NCBI GenBank assembly: GCA_023101725.1
Contig: JALJCO010007140.1
Span: 1 to 64,000, forward strand
Length of the DNA: 64,000 bases
Direction of reading: 5' to 3'
Origin: Atherinomorus stipes
Taxonomy: Eukaryota > Chordata > Actinopteri > Atheriniformes > Atherinidae
Shown: positions 32,553 to 43,730 of the stretch, piece by piece
Numbering within the stretch: position 1 is the stretch's first letter
Layout: the number at the start of each line of letters is the position of its first letter
Translations under genes and position numbers: made by a program
Notes under the pieces: model-generated
What the model was told of the DNA's origin: nothing
Database searches by the model: none
Seen by the model: only the letters and a program-made list of their open reading frames with translations

Positions 32553-33031
32553 GTTTTTTATTAAAATTATTTTGTTCAAGTTCAAATTCAAGGTTATTTA
32601 TATAGCACACTCACAACCATGGTTGCACAAGGTGCCGTCAAGAAATATAGAAATAGCTAAATAGATGTATGAAATACACAAACACTTGCTGTATTCAATC
32701 CAGGAAATTCATTTTTTGAAAGCAATGGTGTATTGTCTATATTTACAAAAGAAAAATATATTTTTACAATGATATACTATTATTTACAGTCATGCTGATT
32801 AAATATAAATGAGCCAGAATCAGATTAAGAAAACTGCAACAAATTAATAAACAAAATATTTACAATTATTTACAGTCATGCAGATTAAGTTAAAAATAGC
32901 CAGAACATTCAGCACATTCATATAATCACACACATTTATCTAATCTATCTTATGTATCTAATCTATACAGTATATATAACATGTGAATTGTGTTTTTAGT
33001 GAACACGACTACATCTGAAGAGGGTTCCTGT
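32553..33031. other. Intergenic spacer of the Harbinger element
   Basis: AT-rich. 32583-32612 (AAATTCAAGGTTATTTATATAGCAC) looks like a scrap of LINE/SINE tail. Convergent 3' ends of the two genes flank it. Confidence 0.4.
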
Positions 33032-34231
33032 CTAGATGTAGTCATGTTCACCCAGACATGCAGGCAGCTCATCTGGAGCAGAGAGCTGGGCAGCCAGCCT
33101 TCTTCGGATACCGTTCCCTGACAGGTCCCTCTCGTCAGCCTCGTTTCCTGGGTCATCCTGATCATCTGGACCCGGGCCTTCCTCCTCCTCCTCTTCCAAG
33201 ATGTCACCCACTGCCACGCAGATGTTGTGCAGAATGCAGCATGCACCAACCACCTTTGGGACAAATCTGGGCCGGATCTCAAGGGCCCTCAAGAAAATTG
33301 AGCGCCACCGTGTTTTTAAGATCCCAAAGGTGCGTTCAATTATGTTCCGTGCCCTTGCATGGTGCCTGTTGAATCTGGCTTCAACTTGGCCTGTTAATTA
33401 GATTTCAGATAGATCATTTATTGTTGTATTTGAAAGTCACTCAAGTAAGAACTGTGTGAGTGAGAGTTTTTCTTACTTGCCACAGGCTGGCGATATGGTG
33501 TCATGATTGCAACAGGACGCTGCAGGCACGGGTATCCTCCATCTCCCAACAGGAAGTACCCAGCTGGTGGATACAGGGCCTCGCGGTACATCGGGGATCT
33601 TCTGAGGACAAGTGCATCATGCACTGATCCTGGTTGGCCAATATAGATGTCAACGAATCTTCCTCTGGCATCACAAATGCCCTGCAGGATGACGGAGGGG
33701 AAAAGCTTCCTGTTGACATAACTTCTCCTCTGTGGCTCTGCAGGAGGAAGAATCCTAATATGGCACCCATCAATGGCCCCTGCAGCAGACCGAAAGGCAC
33801 CATGGCCAGCAAGGTCTGCAAAGCCAGCCCCCACCTCCTCCATCTGGTCTCCTCTGGGAAAATGAATGACTGTGTGGAGGATGGTCATCATTTCCTCCAC
33901 AACGGTGTGCACTACCCTGCACACTGTGGCGAGTGGCATGGCAAAGATGTCTGCCGTTACCCTGTAGGATGATCCACAGGCAAGCCAGTAGAGCGTGACC
34001 AGCACCTCAACTTCATGACTCCATCCATGGCCTTTTTCCCGGGGCAGTATCTGGAGCAGCATGGCGATGCTGTTCCTGGATAGCCTGAAGGCTGGTTTAA
34101 GATCTCCTCCAGAGAAAAACATCCTCAGGATAGGCACATCATTATTAATTTGTGCGTACCTCTGCAAGGGGCCTTGGTCCTGTTAAAAAAAGAATTGAGA
34201 TATATATATATATTTATTTATTATTTATTTA

Positions 34232-34281
<50 letters not shown>

Positions 34282-34301
34282 TTTATATATTTATTTATTT
34301 A

Positions 34302-34371
<70 letters not shown>

Positions 34372-34391
34372 TTTATATATTTATTTATTTA

Positions 34392-34439
<48 letters not shown>

Positions 34440-35673
34440 CGTGCATGCAGTCTTTTTTTACAATTTTTTGTTACCTATTGTTATATTTGTGGTTTTACTA
34501 TTTAATATTTATTAAATTGTCTTTAAATTTCAAATGTCTGATATGGATTGTTAAACTAAAATAGAGATCCCCACACCAGGTTGCTCCCTGAGATGAATTT
34601 AATCTGTGACGTTTCGGGCTCTTCCCCTTTGTCAGACAAAATGTACATACATTTTGTCTGACAAAGGGCACGAGCCCGAAACGAACTAATTAAACAAAGC
34701 AACTAATAAAAAAGAGTAAAGTTTAATTTAATAGTTGCCACATATTGTATCAATGAACTTGTCATTATTTACCTCATACAACATTTATGAGTCCAGTGCC
34801 CTCTGATGACCACTGGATTAATATAAAGTACCAAGAAAATCAAGAGGTATGTATATAAACTACAGGGTAAACCAGTCATTCCATAAGAGTATCAACCCCC
34901 CAGATGGATCAAAGGAAATTTTATTGAGATTGCCAAATTTTTTTCTAAGATTGATCTTAACAATACATATTTACATTTAAAAATGTCTACTATTTTACTG
35001 ATTAGAGGAATAAAAACAATTACATGGCCTTTATGCATTTTGTTTCCAATTTATATGAGATAATGCAGAAATGGCATTAAAATGGTTAAAATATATTAAC
35101 CTATGTAACCATAGGTATAACCTATGTGTAACCATTTATAAATGAACTCTTCCTGAGATTTACTGAAAGGCATAATGTGGCTTTGGTTTGTCACGAGCTG
35201 GCTCATGACAGGTTGTAATGGTCCCTAATAAAAGTTTTAGAAACAGTGGGCTAAACCATGTTAATGTTATTAGTGTAGTGTTATATAACAGCTCTACAGT
35301 TCCAATCCCTGTAAGGTTATAGTAACAGCAAGTTTTTTTAATGTGATGTATAAATGTATTTTTTATATGTTTTTTTAGAGCTGTCTGTCCAGCCTATATG
35401 AATGAGAATAGACTAATATTAGAGACATCACCCAATTTAACTGAATACATTTAAACATTACTACAAACTACAGCTGAGAAAATATAAATCGACATCTCTA
35501 AATAAAATGTTTAATGCAGGGGTTCGTACAGTGCCAGAGAGACATGCCAATATGGCCCGCCTCCTCTGCATCCTGATTCGTCTCACACGGATCCGTCTCC
35601 TCAGTTCGGCAGCCTCATCTTCCGCTGCCTTGTAGAGCGATCCGATGGTGATAGCTGTCACGACTTGATCCAT
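33032..35673 (-). CDS. PIF-Harbinger transposase (HARBI1-like, 3 exons)
   Basis: Predicted exons on the minus strand are 35673-35530, 34179-33477 and 33390-33032, giving 401 residues. The second intron (86 bp, GT-AG) restores SQVEARFNRHHARARNIIER in frame. The first donor (ACT|GTACGA) is weak, so exon 1 (MDQVVTAITIGSLYKAAEDE) is less certain. The DDE nuclease residues are visible in AIDGCHIRI (D), LLGDGGYP (D) and NIIERTFG (E). YVNRKLFPSVILQGICDARG and GSVHDALVLRRSPMY are family signatures. The C-terminus is acidic (ILEEEEEEGPGPDDQDD). It would cut the element's ends and re-insert them at 3-bp targets. No internal stop is seen. Confidence 0.88.
34196..34440. repeat. (TA)n/(TG)n compound microsatellite in transposase intron 1
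   Basis: Three cycles of TTTATTTATG(TG)n(TA)nTTCATTTATA. The plus-strand frames through it (YIYIYIYI, CVCVCV) are low-complexity artefacts. Confidence 0.95.
34611..34682. repeat. Near-perfect 35-bp-arm hairpin
   Basis: GTTTCGGGCTCTTCCCCTTT and the following GTCAGACAAAATGTA pair with the reverse complement that follows directly (TACATTTTGTCTGACAAAGG, GCACGAGCCCGAAAC), with one or two mismatches and a loop of about 2 nt. It lies in intron 1 of the Harbinger transposase. Confidence 0.9.
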
Positions 35674-36109
35674 TTTTGATTTGCTATATCCAGCTGAATA
35701 TTTTTTTTGACGATCTCCTACGACTCAATCTGAAAACTCGACTAACTTTACTCGACAACAACCTTCCACAAGCCCGCCAAAAAAACAGGAAAATAAATAT
35801 AAATATATATTTTTTTAAATAAAAATTTATTAAATTAAAATGAAAACAGAAAAAACACAGGGATGTGTTTTATACCATTGTTAGTTTTATTTAAAAAATA
35901 TACATACACAAATATATATATACATATAACAGGAAGTGTGTAGGTCAGGACGGGCTGAGTTAGTGACGTCATCAAGTTTGCTGCCGTCCCAATTACAGAA
36001 TAACCGTCCTCCCGTCCTTGAGAGACTGTACTCCCCAGTTCGAACTTACTAAGTCCGAACTGACAAGTACGTAAGTCCGAACTTGGCGTACTTGCTATTG
36101 AGAAACGGC

Positions 36110-36191
36110 CATTGTGTATGCCAAAGAAGTCACTTCCTGTTTTCAGGGGGCGTGGCCATGACGTCATCACATTATGTGAAACAGTTCAAGG
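36110..36191 (+). repeat. 770-bp monomer fragment between the Harbinger and hAT insertions
   Basis: GTCACTTCCTGTTTTCAGGG and GGCGTGGCCATGACG are monomer-type phrases. The segment ends in the hAT target GTTCAAGG (36184-36191), and the monomer continues after 43950. Confidence 0.6.
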
Positions 36192-36949
36192 TAGAGCCCG
36201 ACCGATATATCGGCCGGGCGATATATCGGGCCGATTTTGGCGTCTGGCTCATTAATCGGCCAAAATGTGGCCGATATGAAAATTCTAGTTTTGCTTCAAA
36301 CGGCAAAAAGAAACTTCTGCTGCGCGCTTCTGCTCTCCCCCCTCCTTTCCTGAGAGCTGCTCATGCTGCTCCTTGCCTCCTCCCCCTCCCCTTACAGAGA
36401 GCAGTGCTTTCTCTGCACCCCCTCCCTCCTCCCCCTCCCTGTAGCACACACGCGCTACGCAGGCAGAGAGGAGAGCAGACCAATGCAGATGTTTAGTTAA
36501 AGCAACCTTTACTGATGTTGCATTCTTACACTATTTTTCTAACAGGGTAAAATGCTATGAATGAGGTAATGGAACTCTAAAATACAAGACAGACCCACCA
36601 TTAATCAAAATAAAATATTATTCCAATCTCTAAATATTCAATGAAAACTCCAACCAATCCTTGAAGTGGGGTGCACCTCTAGGATTGTCCAACGGACCTG
36701 CCTGTCAGACCTTTGTTTCTGCATTGGGAGGTGGAGGGAATGAAGGGGTGTGTCTTAGGAGTGAGGCGGGACTGTTTATATTCAAATAATCTTGCTGTGC
36801 TTTCTGAAATGCAAGATCGGTAAGGGTTGCTTTAACCCTGGAAAGCTGGGACTTTCTAAAACTATATAAAACTAGTTGCGCTAGTTTTAGCGACAATATT
36901 AGCATTTTAACAGTGCAAGTTGCCTCTTTGTGAAATAAACAAAGATGCA

Positions 36950-39071
36950 GCTGCTAACTCCATCTCTACTATTAGCTAATGTCAGACTGTTATACAGCTG
37001 CTAACTCCATCTCTACTATTAGCTAGTGTCAGACTGTTATACAGCTGCTAACTCCATCTCTACTATTAGCTAATGTCAGACTGTTATACAGCTGCTAACT
37101 CCATCTCTACTATTAGCTAATGTCAGACTGTTATACAGCTGCTAACTCCATCTCTACTATTAGCTAATGTCAGACTGTTATACAGCTGCTAACTCCATCT
37201 CTACTATTAGCGAATGTCAGACTGTTATACAGCTGCTAACTCCATCTCTACTATTAGCGAATGTCAGACTGTTATACAGCTGCTAACTCCATCTCTACTA
37301 TTAGCTAATGTCAGGCTGTTATACAGCTGCTAACTCCATCTCTACTATTAGCGAATGTCAGACTGTTATACAGCTGCTAACTCCATCTCTACTATTAGCT
37401 GATGTCAGACTGTTATACAGCTGCTAACTCCATCTCTACTATTAGCTAATGTCAGACTGTTATACAGCTGCTAACTCCATCTCTACTATTAGCTAATGTC
37501 AGACTGTTATACAGCTGCTAACTCCATCTCTACTATTAGCTAATGTCAGACTGTTATACAGCTGCTAACTCCATCTCTACTATTAGCGAATGTCAGACTG
37601 TTATACAGCTGCTAACTCATCTCTACTATTAGCGAATGTCAGACTGTTATACAGCTGCTAACTCCATCTCTACTATTAGCTAATGTCAGACTGTTATACA
37701 GCTGCTAACTCCATCTCTACTATTAGCGAATGTCAGACTGTTATACAGCTGCTAACTCCATCTCTACTATTAGCTGATGTCAGACTGTTATACAGCTGCT
37801 AACTCCATCTCTACTATTAGCTAATGTCAGGCTGTTATACAGCTGCTAACTCCATCTCTACTATTAGCGAATGTCAGACTGTTATACAGCTGCTAACTCC
37901 ATCTCTACTATTAGCTGATGTCAGACTGTTATACAGCTGCTAACTCCATCTCTACTATTAGCTAATGTCAGACTGTTATACAGCTGCTAACTCCATCTCT
38001 ACTATTAGCTAATGTCAGACTGTTATACAGCTGCTAACTCCATCTCTACTATTAGCTAATGTCAGACTGTTATACAGCTGCTAACTCCATCTCTACTATT
38101 AGCGAATGTCAGACTGTTATACAGCTGCTAACTCATCTCTACTATTAGCGAATGTCAGACTGTTATACAGCTGCTAACTCCATCTCTACTATTAGCTAAT
38201 GTCAGACTGTTATACAGCTGCTAACTCCATCTCTACTATTAGCTAATGTCAGACTGTTATACAGCTGCTAACTCCATCTCTACTATTAGCTAATGTCAGA
38301 CTGTTATACAGCTGCTAACTCCATCTCTACTATTAGCTAATGTCAGACTGTTATACAGCTGCTAACTCCATCTCTACTATTAGCTGTCAGACTGTTATAC
38401 AGCTGCTAACTCCATCTCTACTATTAGCTAATGTCAGACTGTTATACAGCTGCTAACTCCATCTCTACTATTAGCTAATGTCAGACTGTTATACAGCTGC
38501 TAACTCCATCTCTACTATTAGCTAATGTCAGACTGTTATACAGCTGCTAACTCCATCTCTACTATTAGCTAATGTCAGACTGTTATACAGCTGCTAACTC
38601 CATCTCTACTATTAGCTAATGTCAGACTGTTATACAGCTGCTAACTCCATCTCTACTATTAGCTAATGTCAGACTGTTATACAGCTGCTAACTCATCTCT
38701 ACTATTAGCGAATGTCAGACTGTTATACAGCTGCTAACTCCATCTCTACTATTAGCTAATGTCAGACTGTTATACAGCTGCTAACTCCATCTCTACTATT
38801 AGCTAATGTCAGACTGTTATACAGCTGCTAACTCATCTCTACTATTAGCTAATGTCAGACTGTTATACAGCTGCTAACTCCATCTCTACTATTAGCTAAT
38901 GTCAGACTGTTATACAGCTGCTAACTCCATCTCTACTATTAGCTAATGTCAGACTGTTATACAGCTGCTAACTCCATCTCTACTATTAGCTAATGTCAGA
39001 CTGTTATACAGCTGCTAACTCCATCTCTACTATTAGCTAATGTCAGACTGTTATACAGCTGCTAACTCCAT

Positions 39072-39075
<4 letters not shown>
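36950..39075 (+). repeat. 47-bp minisatellite, left block, with 11-unit higher-order repeat
   Basis: The unit CAGCTGCTAACTCCATCTCT + ACTATTAGCTAATGTCAGAC + TGTTATA repeats about 45 times with few changes: GCTAAT, GCGAAT or GCTGAT, and a 1-bp deletion ACTCATC. The variant order GGCTG, GCG, GCTGAT, three plain, GCG, ACTCATC-GCG, plain recurs after 11 units (GGCTG at 37311 and 37827). That implies block duplication. Confidence 0.97.
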
Positions 39076-39105
<30 letters not shown>

Positions 39106-39340
39106 GCTTTATTAACACATCAGAAACATACAAACAAGATAATAATACAAATAACATGACATATCTACCAGATTATAGAACGGTACACGGAGTGTAAAAT
39201 AAAAATGACATAAGTAGAGCTTCACAAAAATGAATAATTATAACAAAGATGATAATTATTTCTAGGAAATACAGTTTGACAGAGGAGGAAAAAAAAAAAA
39301 AAAAAAAAAAACAAACAAAAAAAAACAACAACAGCGAATT

Positions 39341-41197
39341 TTATCTAGAAATACAAGCCATCATATATTTCATGAGACTGGATGTCTTAACAGCTTTCTT
39401 GTTCTTACATATTTTACAGACAGAGTCATAAAAGGATTTAAGTTCCACAAAAAACAAAGTTTTGTTTGGCATACCCTGGAGAAATCTAGCTTTATGGATG
39501 TGAAACTTACCCAACAAACACAATAATTTAATTAGATTTTTAACATCCTTATTGTTACATTCAACATTTAGGAACAAGACCATATTTTCAGTAATGGTGA
39601 TCAAAACCTTATGAGATTCCCAGATCAATAAAGACATTTGGATCCAAAAGTTAGTAGAATAAGGACATGCATAAAACAAATGAGAGAGAGACTCAATCTC
39701 TGTCTTGCAGAAGGAACATAAAGGGGACACATCAGGTCTAAATCTATTAATGAATTTACTACAGGGATAATATCTATGCAAGATTTTAATATGCAATTCT
39801 TTAACTTTATTTGGGACAAAAAATCTATTAAATTCGGTCCAGATATTGTTACTTATATCAGGGAAGATCATTCTCCATCGATGAAATGAGCTTGGATACT
39901 GACTATTAATAGAAGTAAGGACAGATCTAATATGAATATTATTACATGAGCGTTCTTCAAGGACCTTTCCACCAAGCCATAGGGCAGGCACCATTCCTGA
40001 GAGAGGTGTGTACTTAACGTGTGCTCTAATGAGAGATAACAAAGAAGTAGGTATACTTTTGCATATCCTGGAATGCATAAAGCCAGATATGTCTATGTCC
40101 TGCTTTTGGGTGAATTCTTCATAGGTAGCAAGGTCCCCATTGTCATTCAGAAGATCTGATACAAATATAACACCCTGATCATACAAGTCTTTGAAAAATA
40201 GGGTCTTATTCTTGTAAATAACATGTTGATTGTTCCATAAGATACATGTGTGAGGAGAGAAATTGTGTTTAAATGCAAGTTTCCATGCGTCCAGGGCTTG
40301 TTTATGGAAGTTGGCAAGCTTAACAGGCAATTTGCTTGAGGCGAAGTTACATGACAGCAAGAATTTTAAACCACCACATTTACTGAACAAAAAATTGGGA
40401 ATGAAAAACCATGGAGAGTTATTATGGACTAGACAGTGTTTTAACCAATTAATTTTGAAAATACTATTGATAGTTTGAAAATCTAAGACATTAAGACCAC
40501 CCTCTGAATACTGTCTGATAAGTGTTTTCCTCTTTATAGACTCAGTTTTGTGTTTCCATATAAATTTAAACAAGAGTGAGTCAATAGCTGCACACGTTTT
40601 GCGATCTACACATAAAGATAAAGCTGGGTACACTAATCTAGATAATCCTTCTGCCTTTGAGAGCAAAATTCTACCCATAATAGTAAGATCTCTCTGTAAC
40701 CAGCAGTTAAAGATTGATTTTGATTTTTCAATTTTTGGAGTAAAGTTTTGAGATATCCTTTCACTAGCAGATCTACTTAGCGTGATACCCAAGTATTTCA
40801 CCTCTTTTTTCACCTGTATATTATCTATAGAGACAATGTCAGATTCACGAATGGTCATTATTTCACACTTGCTCCTATTAATTGTGAGACCAGAGGCCCT
40901 TGAAAATGCATCCAAGGCCTTGATAACAACAGGTACTTGAAATTCATTTTTAAGGAATAAACAGGTGTCATCAGCCAGCTGACTGATGGTTAGAACCTTC
41001 TCACCTATATTAATACCTTCCACATCCACACAATTAACAATAAATAAATTAAGAAGCTCAGCAGCTAACAAAAATAAAAAGGGAGAGATTGGACAACCTT
41101 GTCTTATTCCACGGTTTATATCAAAACGATGAGAGGTACCATGAGGTCCTTTGTTTGAGGACTTGGGATGTTTTTGCATCCGCCCAGATTTGGTCAC
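39341..41197 (-). pseudogene. L1 ORF2, reverse transcriptase and C-terminal domain, N-terminally deleted
   Basis: A 618-codon open frame. The reverse transcriptase begins within the fingers/palm: FDINRGIRQGCPISPFLFLL, then the active site SQLADDTCLF (about residue 75). The long thumb and C-terminal region (SKAEGLSRLVYPALSL, GGLNVLDF) leads to a CCHC-type finger CSFCKTEIESLSHLFYACP near residue 515. LADDT and this finger resemble the Tx1 branch of L1. The N-terminal 30 or so residues come from the deletion junction. The lack of internal stops over 1.8 kb suggests a fairly young copy, although the endonuclease is gone, so it cannot retrotranspose itself. Confidence 0.9.
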
Positions 41198-41795
41198 GGT
41201 GTGCTCGGTACGAGAACCGAACTATGATGCGGCGTGGTGGAAACTGATCCTTCGTCTTTGGTCGAGGTCCCAGCCTGTGGGCGATGTCCACTGACTTTTG
41301 AAGTGAGTCGGCAAGACCAGGAGAAACACGGGAGAAAAGGTCAATCACCGTCATTTTCACATTTTCCCCTTCAGACTCGGCAATCCCGGAGATTTTTAAG
41401 TTCCAACATCTGGAGTGCGCATCCATGTCATTCACTCTGTCCGTCAGTTTCTTATTTTCAGCGGTGAGAGTTTTAATCTGGAGCTCCAGTGGATCCACTC
41501 TGGATGACAGCTCTCCGACATTCTTCTCTGCTGCGTGGATTGAGGAAAAAAGTGTTTGAATATTCTTGAAGTTATTCTCGATAGACTTCTCTATAGATTC
41601 CAGCTGCTCCCTGAAACCCAGCTGCGACTCCGTGAGCTTGTTTATTGCCGCTAGCAGGACAGCATTGGAGGGCTCCGGTTCGCAACGGGGGTTTTTCCTT
41701 TGGGGGCTAGCGCTGGGGGAACCATCGACAAGTTCTTTCGCGTACGAATGGCATCGTTTGGAACCCTCTGTTACAACTTCCATGCTCGTTTCCAT
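41121..41795 (-). pseudogene. L1 ORF1 protein, C-terminally cut by the deletion
   Basis: MET-SMEVVTEGSKRCHSY opens the frame. Residues about 40-140 are a coiled coil (LTESQLGFREQLESIEKSIE, LQIKTLTAENKKLTDRVND). Then comes an RRM-like domain with LKISGIAESEGENVK, DIAHRLGP and RRIIVRFSYRAHRDQIW. At WADAKTSQ the family similarity ends and the frame runs out of phase through reverse transcriptase sequence. That places the internal deletion at about 41130-41180. The normal protein binds its RNA as a trimer. Confidence 0.88.
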
Positions 41796-42141
41796 TTCTT
41801 GTCGGCAGAATCAACTGTCTGGAAGTTGGAGTTCTGATTTATCCCCCTTTCCCTTCTTCTCGTCACCTTTGTTTCTTTCCCTCTCTCACTTTCGAAATGT
41901 TGCTTGCTAGCTTGCTAGCTTAGCAACAGTTTTCGTTAGCTAGCTAAGGTGGCAGTCCAACGGGAAAAAAGTAATTATTAAAAAAAAAAAAAGATAAATA
42001 AATAAAGGGTCAAAGTTTCATCCACAGTTTCCCACTTGAAGTTATTAAGAAGCTATTTACATATTGTTGGGGTTAAAGCAAGCAAATTCAAGCTTTGAAC
42101 GACGAAAGCTTCGACAGCGCAGAGAGAAAACGTCTTACAGT

Positions 42142-42154
42142 GGCGCCATCTTGG
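42142..42154 (-). promoter_or_regulatory. YY1-like motif at the 5' end of the L1
   Basis: On the minus strand CCAAGATGGCGCC starts about 10 bp from the first base of the element. CAAGATGGC is the YY1 core; the human L1 5' UTR has a YY1 site at about the same distance from its start, where it sets accurate transcription initiation. Function here is inferred by position only. Confidence 0.5.
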
Positions 42155-42164
42155 CACTCTCCCT

Positions 42165-43060
42165 CTAACTCCATCTCTACTATTAGCTAATGTCAGACTG
42201 TTATACAGCTGCTAACTCCATCTCTGTTATTAGCTAATGTCAGACTGTTATACAGCTGCTAACTCCATCTCTACTATTAGCTAATGTCAGACTGTTATAC
42301 AGCTGCTAACTCCATCTCTGTTATTAGCTAATGTCAGACTGTTATACAGCTGCTAACTCCATCTCTGCTATTAGCTAATGTCAGACTGTTATACAGCTGC
42401 TAACTCATCTCTACTATTAGCGAATGCCAGACTGTTATACAGCTGCTATCTCCATCTCTACTATTAGCTAATGTCAGACTGTTATACAGCTGCTAACTCC
42501 ATCTCTACTATTAGCTAATGTCAGACTGTTATACAGCTGCTAACTCCATCTCTACTATTAGCTAATGTCAGACTGTTATACAGCTGCTAACTCCATCTCT
42601 GCTATTAGCAAATGTCAGACTGTTATACAGCTGCTAACTCCATCTCTACTATTAGCTAATGTCAGACTGTTATACAGCTGCTAACTCCATCTCTACTATT
42701 AGCGAATGTCAGACTGTTATACAGCTGCTAACTCATCTCTACTATTAGCTAATGTCAGACTGTTATACAGCTGCTAACTCCATCTCTACTATTAGCTAAT
42801 GTCAGACTGTTATACAGCTGCTAACTCCATCTCTACTATTAGCTAATGTCAGACTGTTATACAGCTGCTAACTCCATCTCTACTATTAGCTAATGTCAGA
42901 CTGTTATACAGCTGCTAACTCCATCTCTGCTATTAGCAAATGTCAGACTGTTATACAGCTGCTAACTCCATCTCTACTATTAGCTAATGTCAGACTGTTA
43001 TACAGCTGCTAACTCCATCTCTACTATTAGCTAATGTCAGACTAGTATACAGCAGTAAAC
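42165..43060 (+). repeat. 47-bp minisatellite, right block
   Basis: About 19 further units continue in phase after the L1. This block carries variants absent on the left (TCTCTGTTATTAGC, TCTCTGCTATTAGC, AGCAAATG, one CTATCTCC). Confidence 0.97.
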
Positions 43061-43549
43061 GATGTGTAAGTCGCCTCTTTGTGACACAAACGAGATAAAT
43101 GGAACTGTTAACTTCCATCTCCTGTTATCTAATATAAAATTATTATATTGTGTCCCTCTATACTTCATACCATGCAGGTTTTACTGGGACTCGTAAATTC
43201 AGAAGTTTAAGTTTTCATTAAACTCATTAAAAAGCTCCAGTTAATGTATTTATTTGTAATTCTGTTAAGATGTTTTAAAAGCTGCAACATTGCTCCTAAA
43301 TATAGCTTAGTCCCTTGTGTTAAGTGGAAGATGGAACTTTTTTAAGCTTAAAGATGACAAATTTATATTTCTAAGGTGTTTTAGTGAATGAGTCTTTAAA
43401 AATATATCATTTAAAAACACCTTCCATTCATCTGTGTTATCACTGTAAGCTGTTTGCAGCAACTTGTTTTCATTTTGAAATGGTCATCTATAGTATTGAA
43501 ATCTAATTACTAAAATACACTAAATGTATATAAATTCATTCCCAGGCAG

Positions 43550-43730
43550 AGGAGAAGAGTAAGGTGTGGAGCCACTTCACAAAGATTTAACAGGTGTTAG
43601 ATGCAACATCTGTGGTGTGAACGTTAACCTGGGCTGCAGCACCAGTAAGGCAGAAAAAACAACAAATTTGTGTCAACACCTAAAACATCATCACAGATTC
43701 TGGATGATCTGATTCTTAGTGTTGAATCAC
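43550..43730 (+). pseudogene. hAT transposase BED-type zinc finger remnant
   Basis: The frames read AEEKSKVWSHFTK, then after a stop and frameshift RCNICGVNVNLGCSTSKAEK and NLCQHLKHHH. CX2C followed by HX3-5H with the aromatic VWSHF start is the BED finger that hAT and ZBED proteins use to bind DNA. The rest of the transposase is gone. It proves the orientation (+) of the host hAT element. Confidence 0.82.

Larger units (their letters stand above)
30779..36109. mobile_element. PIF-Harbinger transposon with two apparently intact genes
   Basis: The termini share GCCGTTTCTCAATA in inverted orientation (30779 and 36109), with subterminal AAGTCCGAACT/AAGTACG repeats at the right end. Inside are two convergent multi-exon genes: a Myb/SANT-like protein (+, 31006-32552) and a DDE transposase (-, 33032-35673). 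This is the standard two-protein layout of Harbinger elements. Both spliced frames are open with matching phases, so the copy may be recent or autonomous. I see no clear 3-bp target duplication (TTA left, CAT right). It sits within the 770-bp monomer array. Confidence 0.85.
39076..42164 (-). mobile_element. L1 (Tx1-like) LINE with internal deletion, nested in the 47-bp array
   Basis: The element splits one 47-bp unit and is flanked by CTAACTCCATCTCT at 39062-39075 and 42165-42178 (14-bp target duplication, bearing in mind that this is repeat sequence). The 3' end is a T-run of about 28 nt on the plus strand (poly-A). The 5' end starts GAGAGTGCCAAGATGGCGCC on the minus strand. ORF1 and ORF2 overlap because about 2 kb covering the end of ORF1, the endonuclease and the first part of the reverse transcriptase is missing at about 41130-41200. 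Confidence 0.92.

Noticed and set aside
34150..34564. Three plus-strand frames of YIYIYI/CVCVCV peptides
   Set aside because: Produced by the (TA)n/(TG)n microsatellite inside the intron of the minus-strand transposase.
36950..43060. CRISPR-like appearance of regularly spaced repeats (also 55427-58905 and 60750-64000)
   Set aside because: The units are directly contiguous with no unique spacers, there are no cas genes, and the context is a vertebrate genome with spliceosomal introns.
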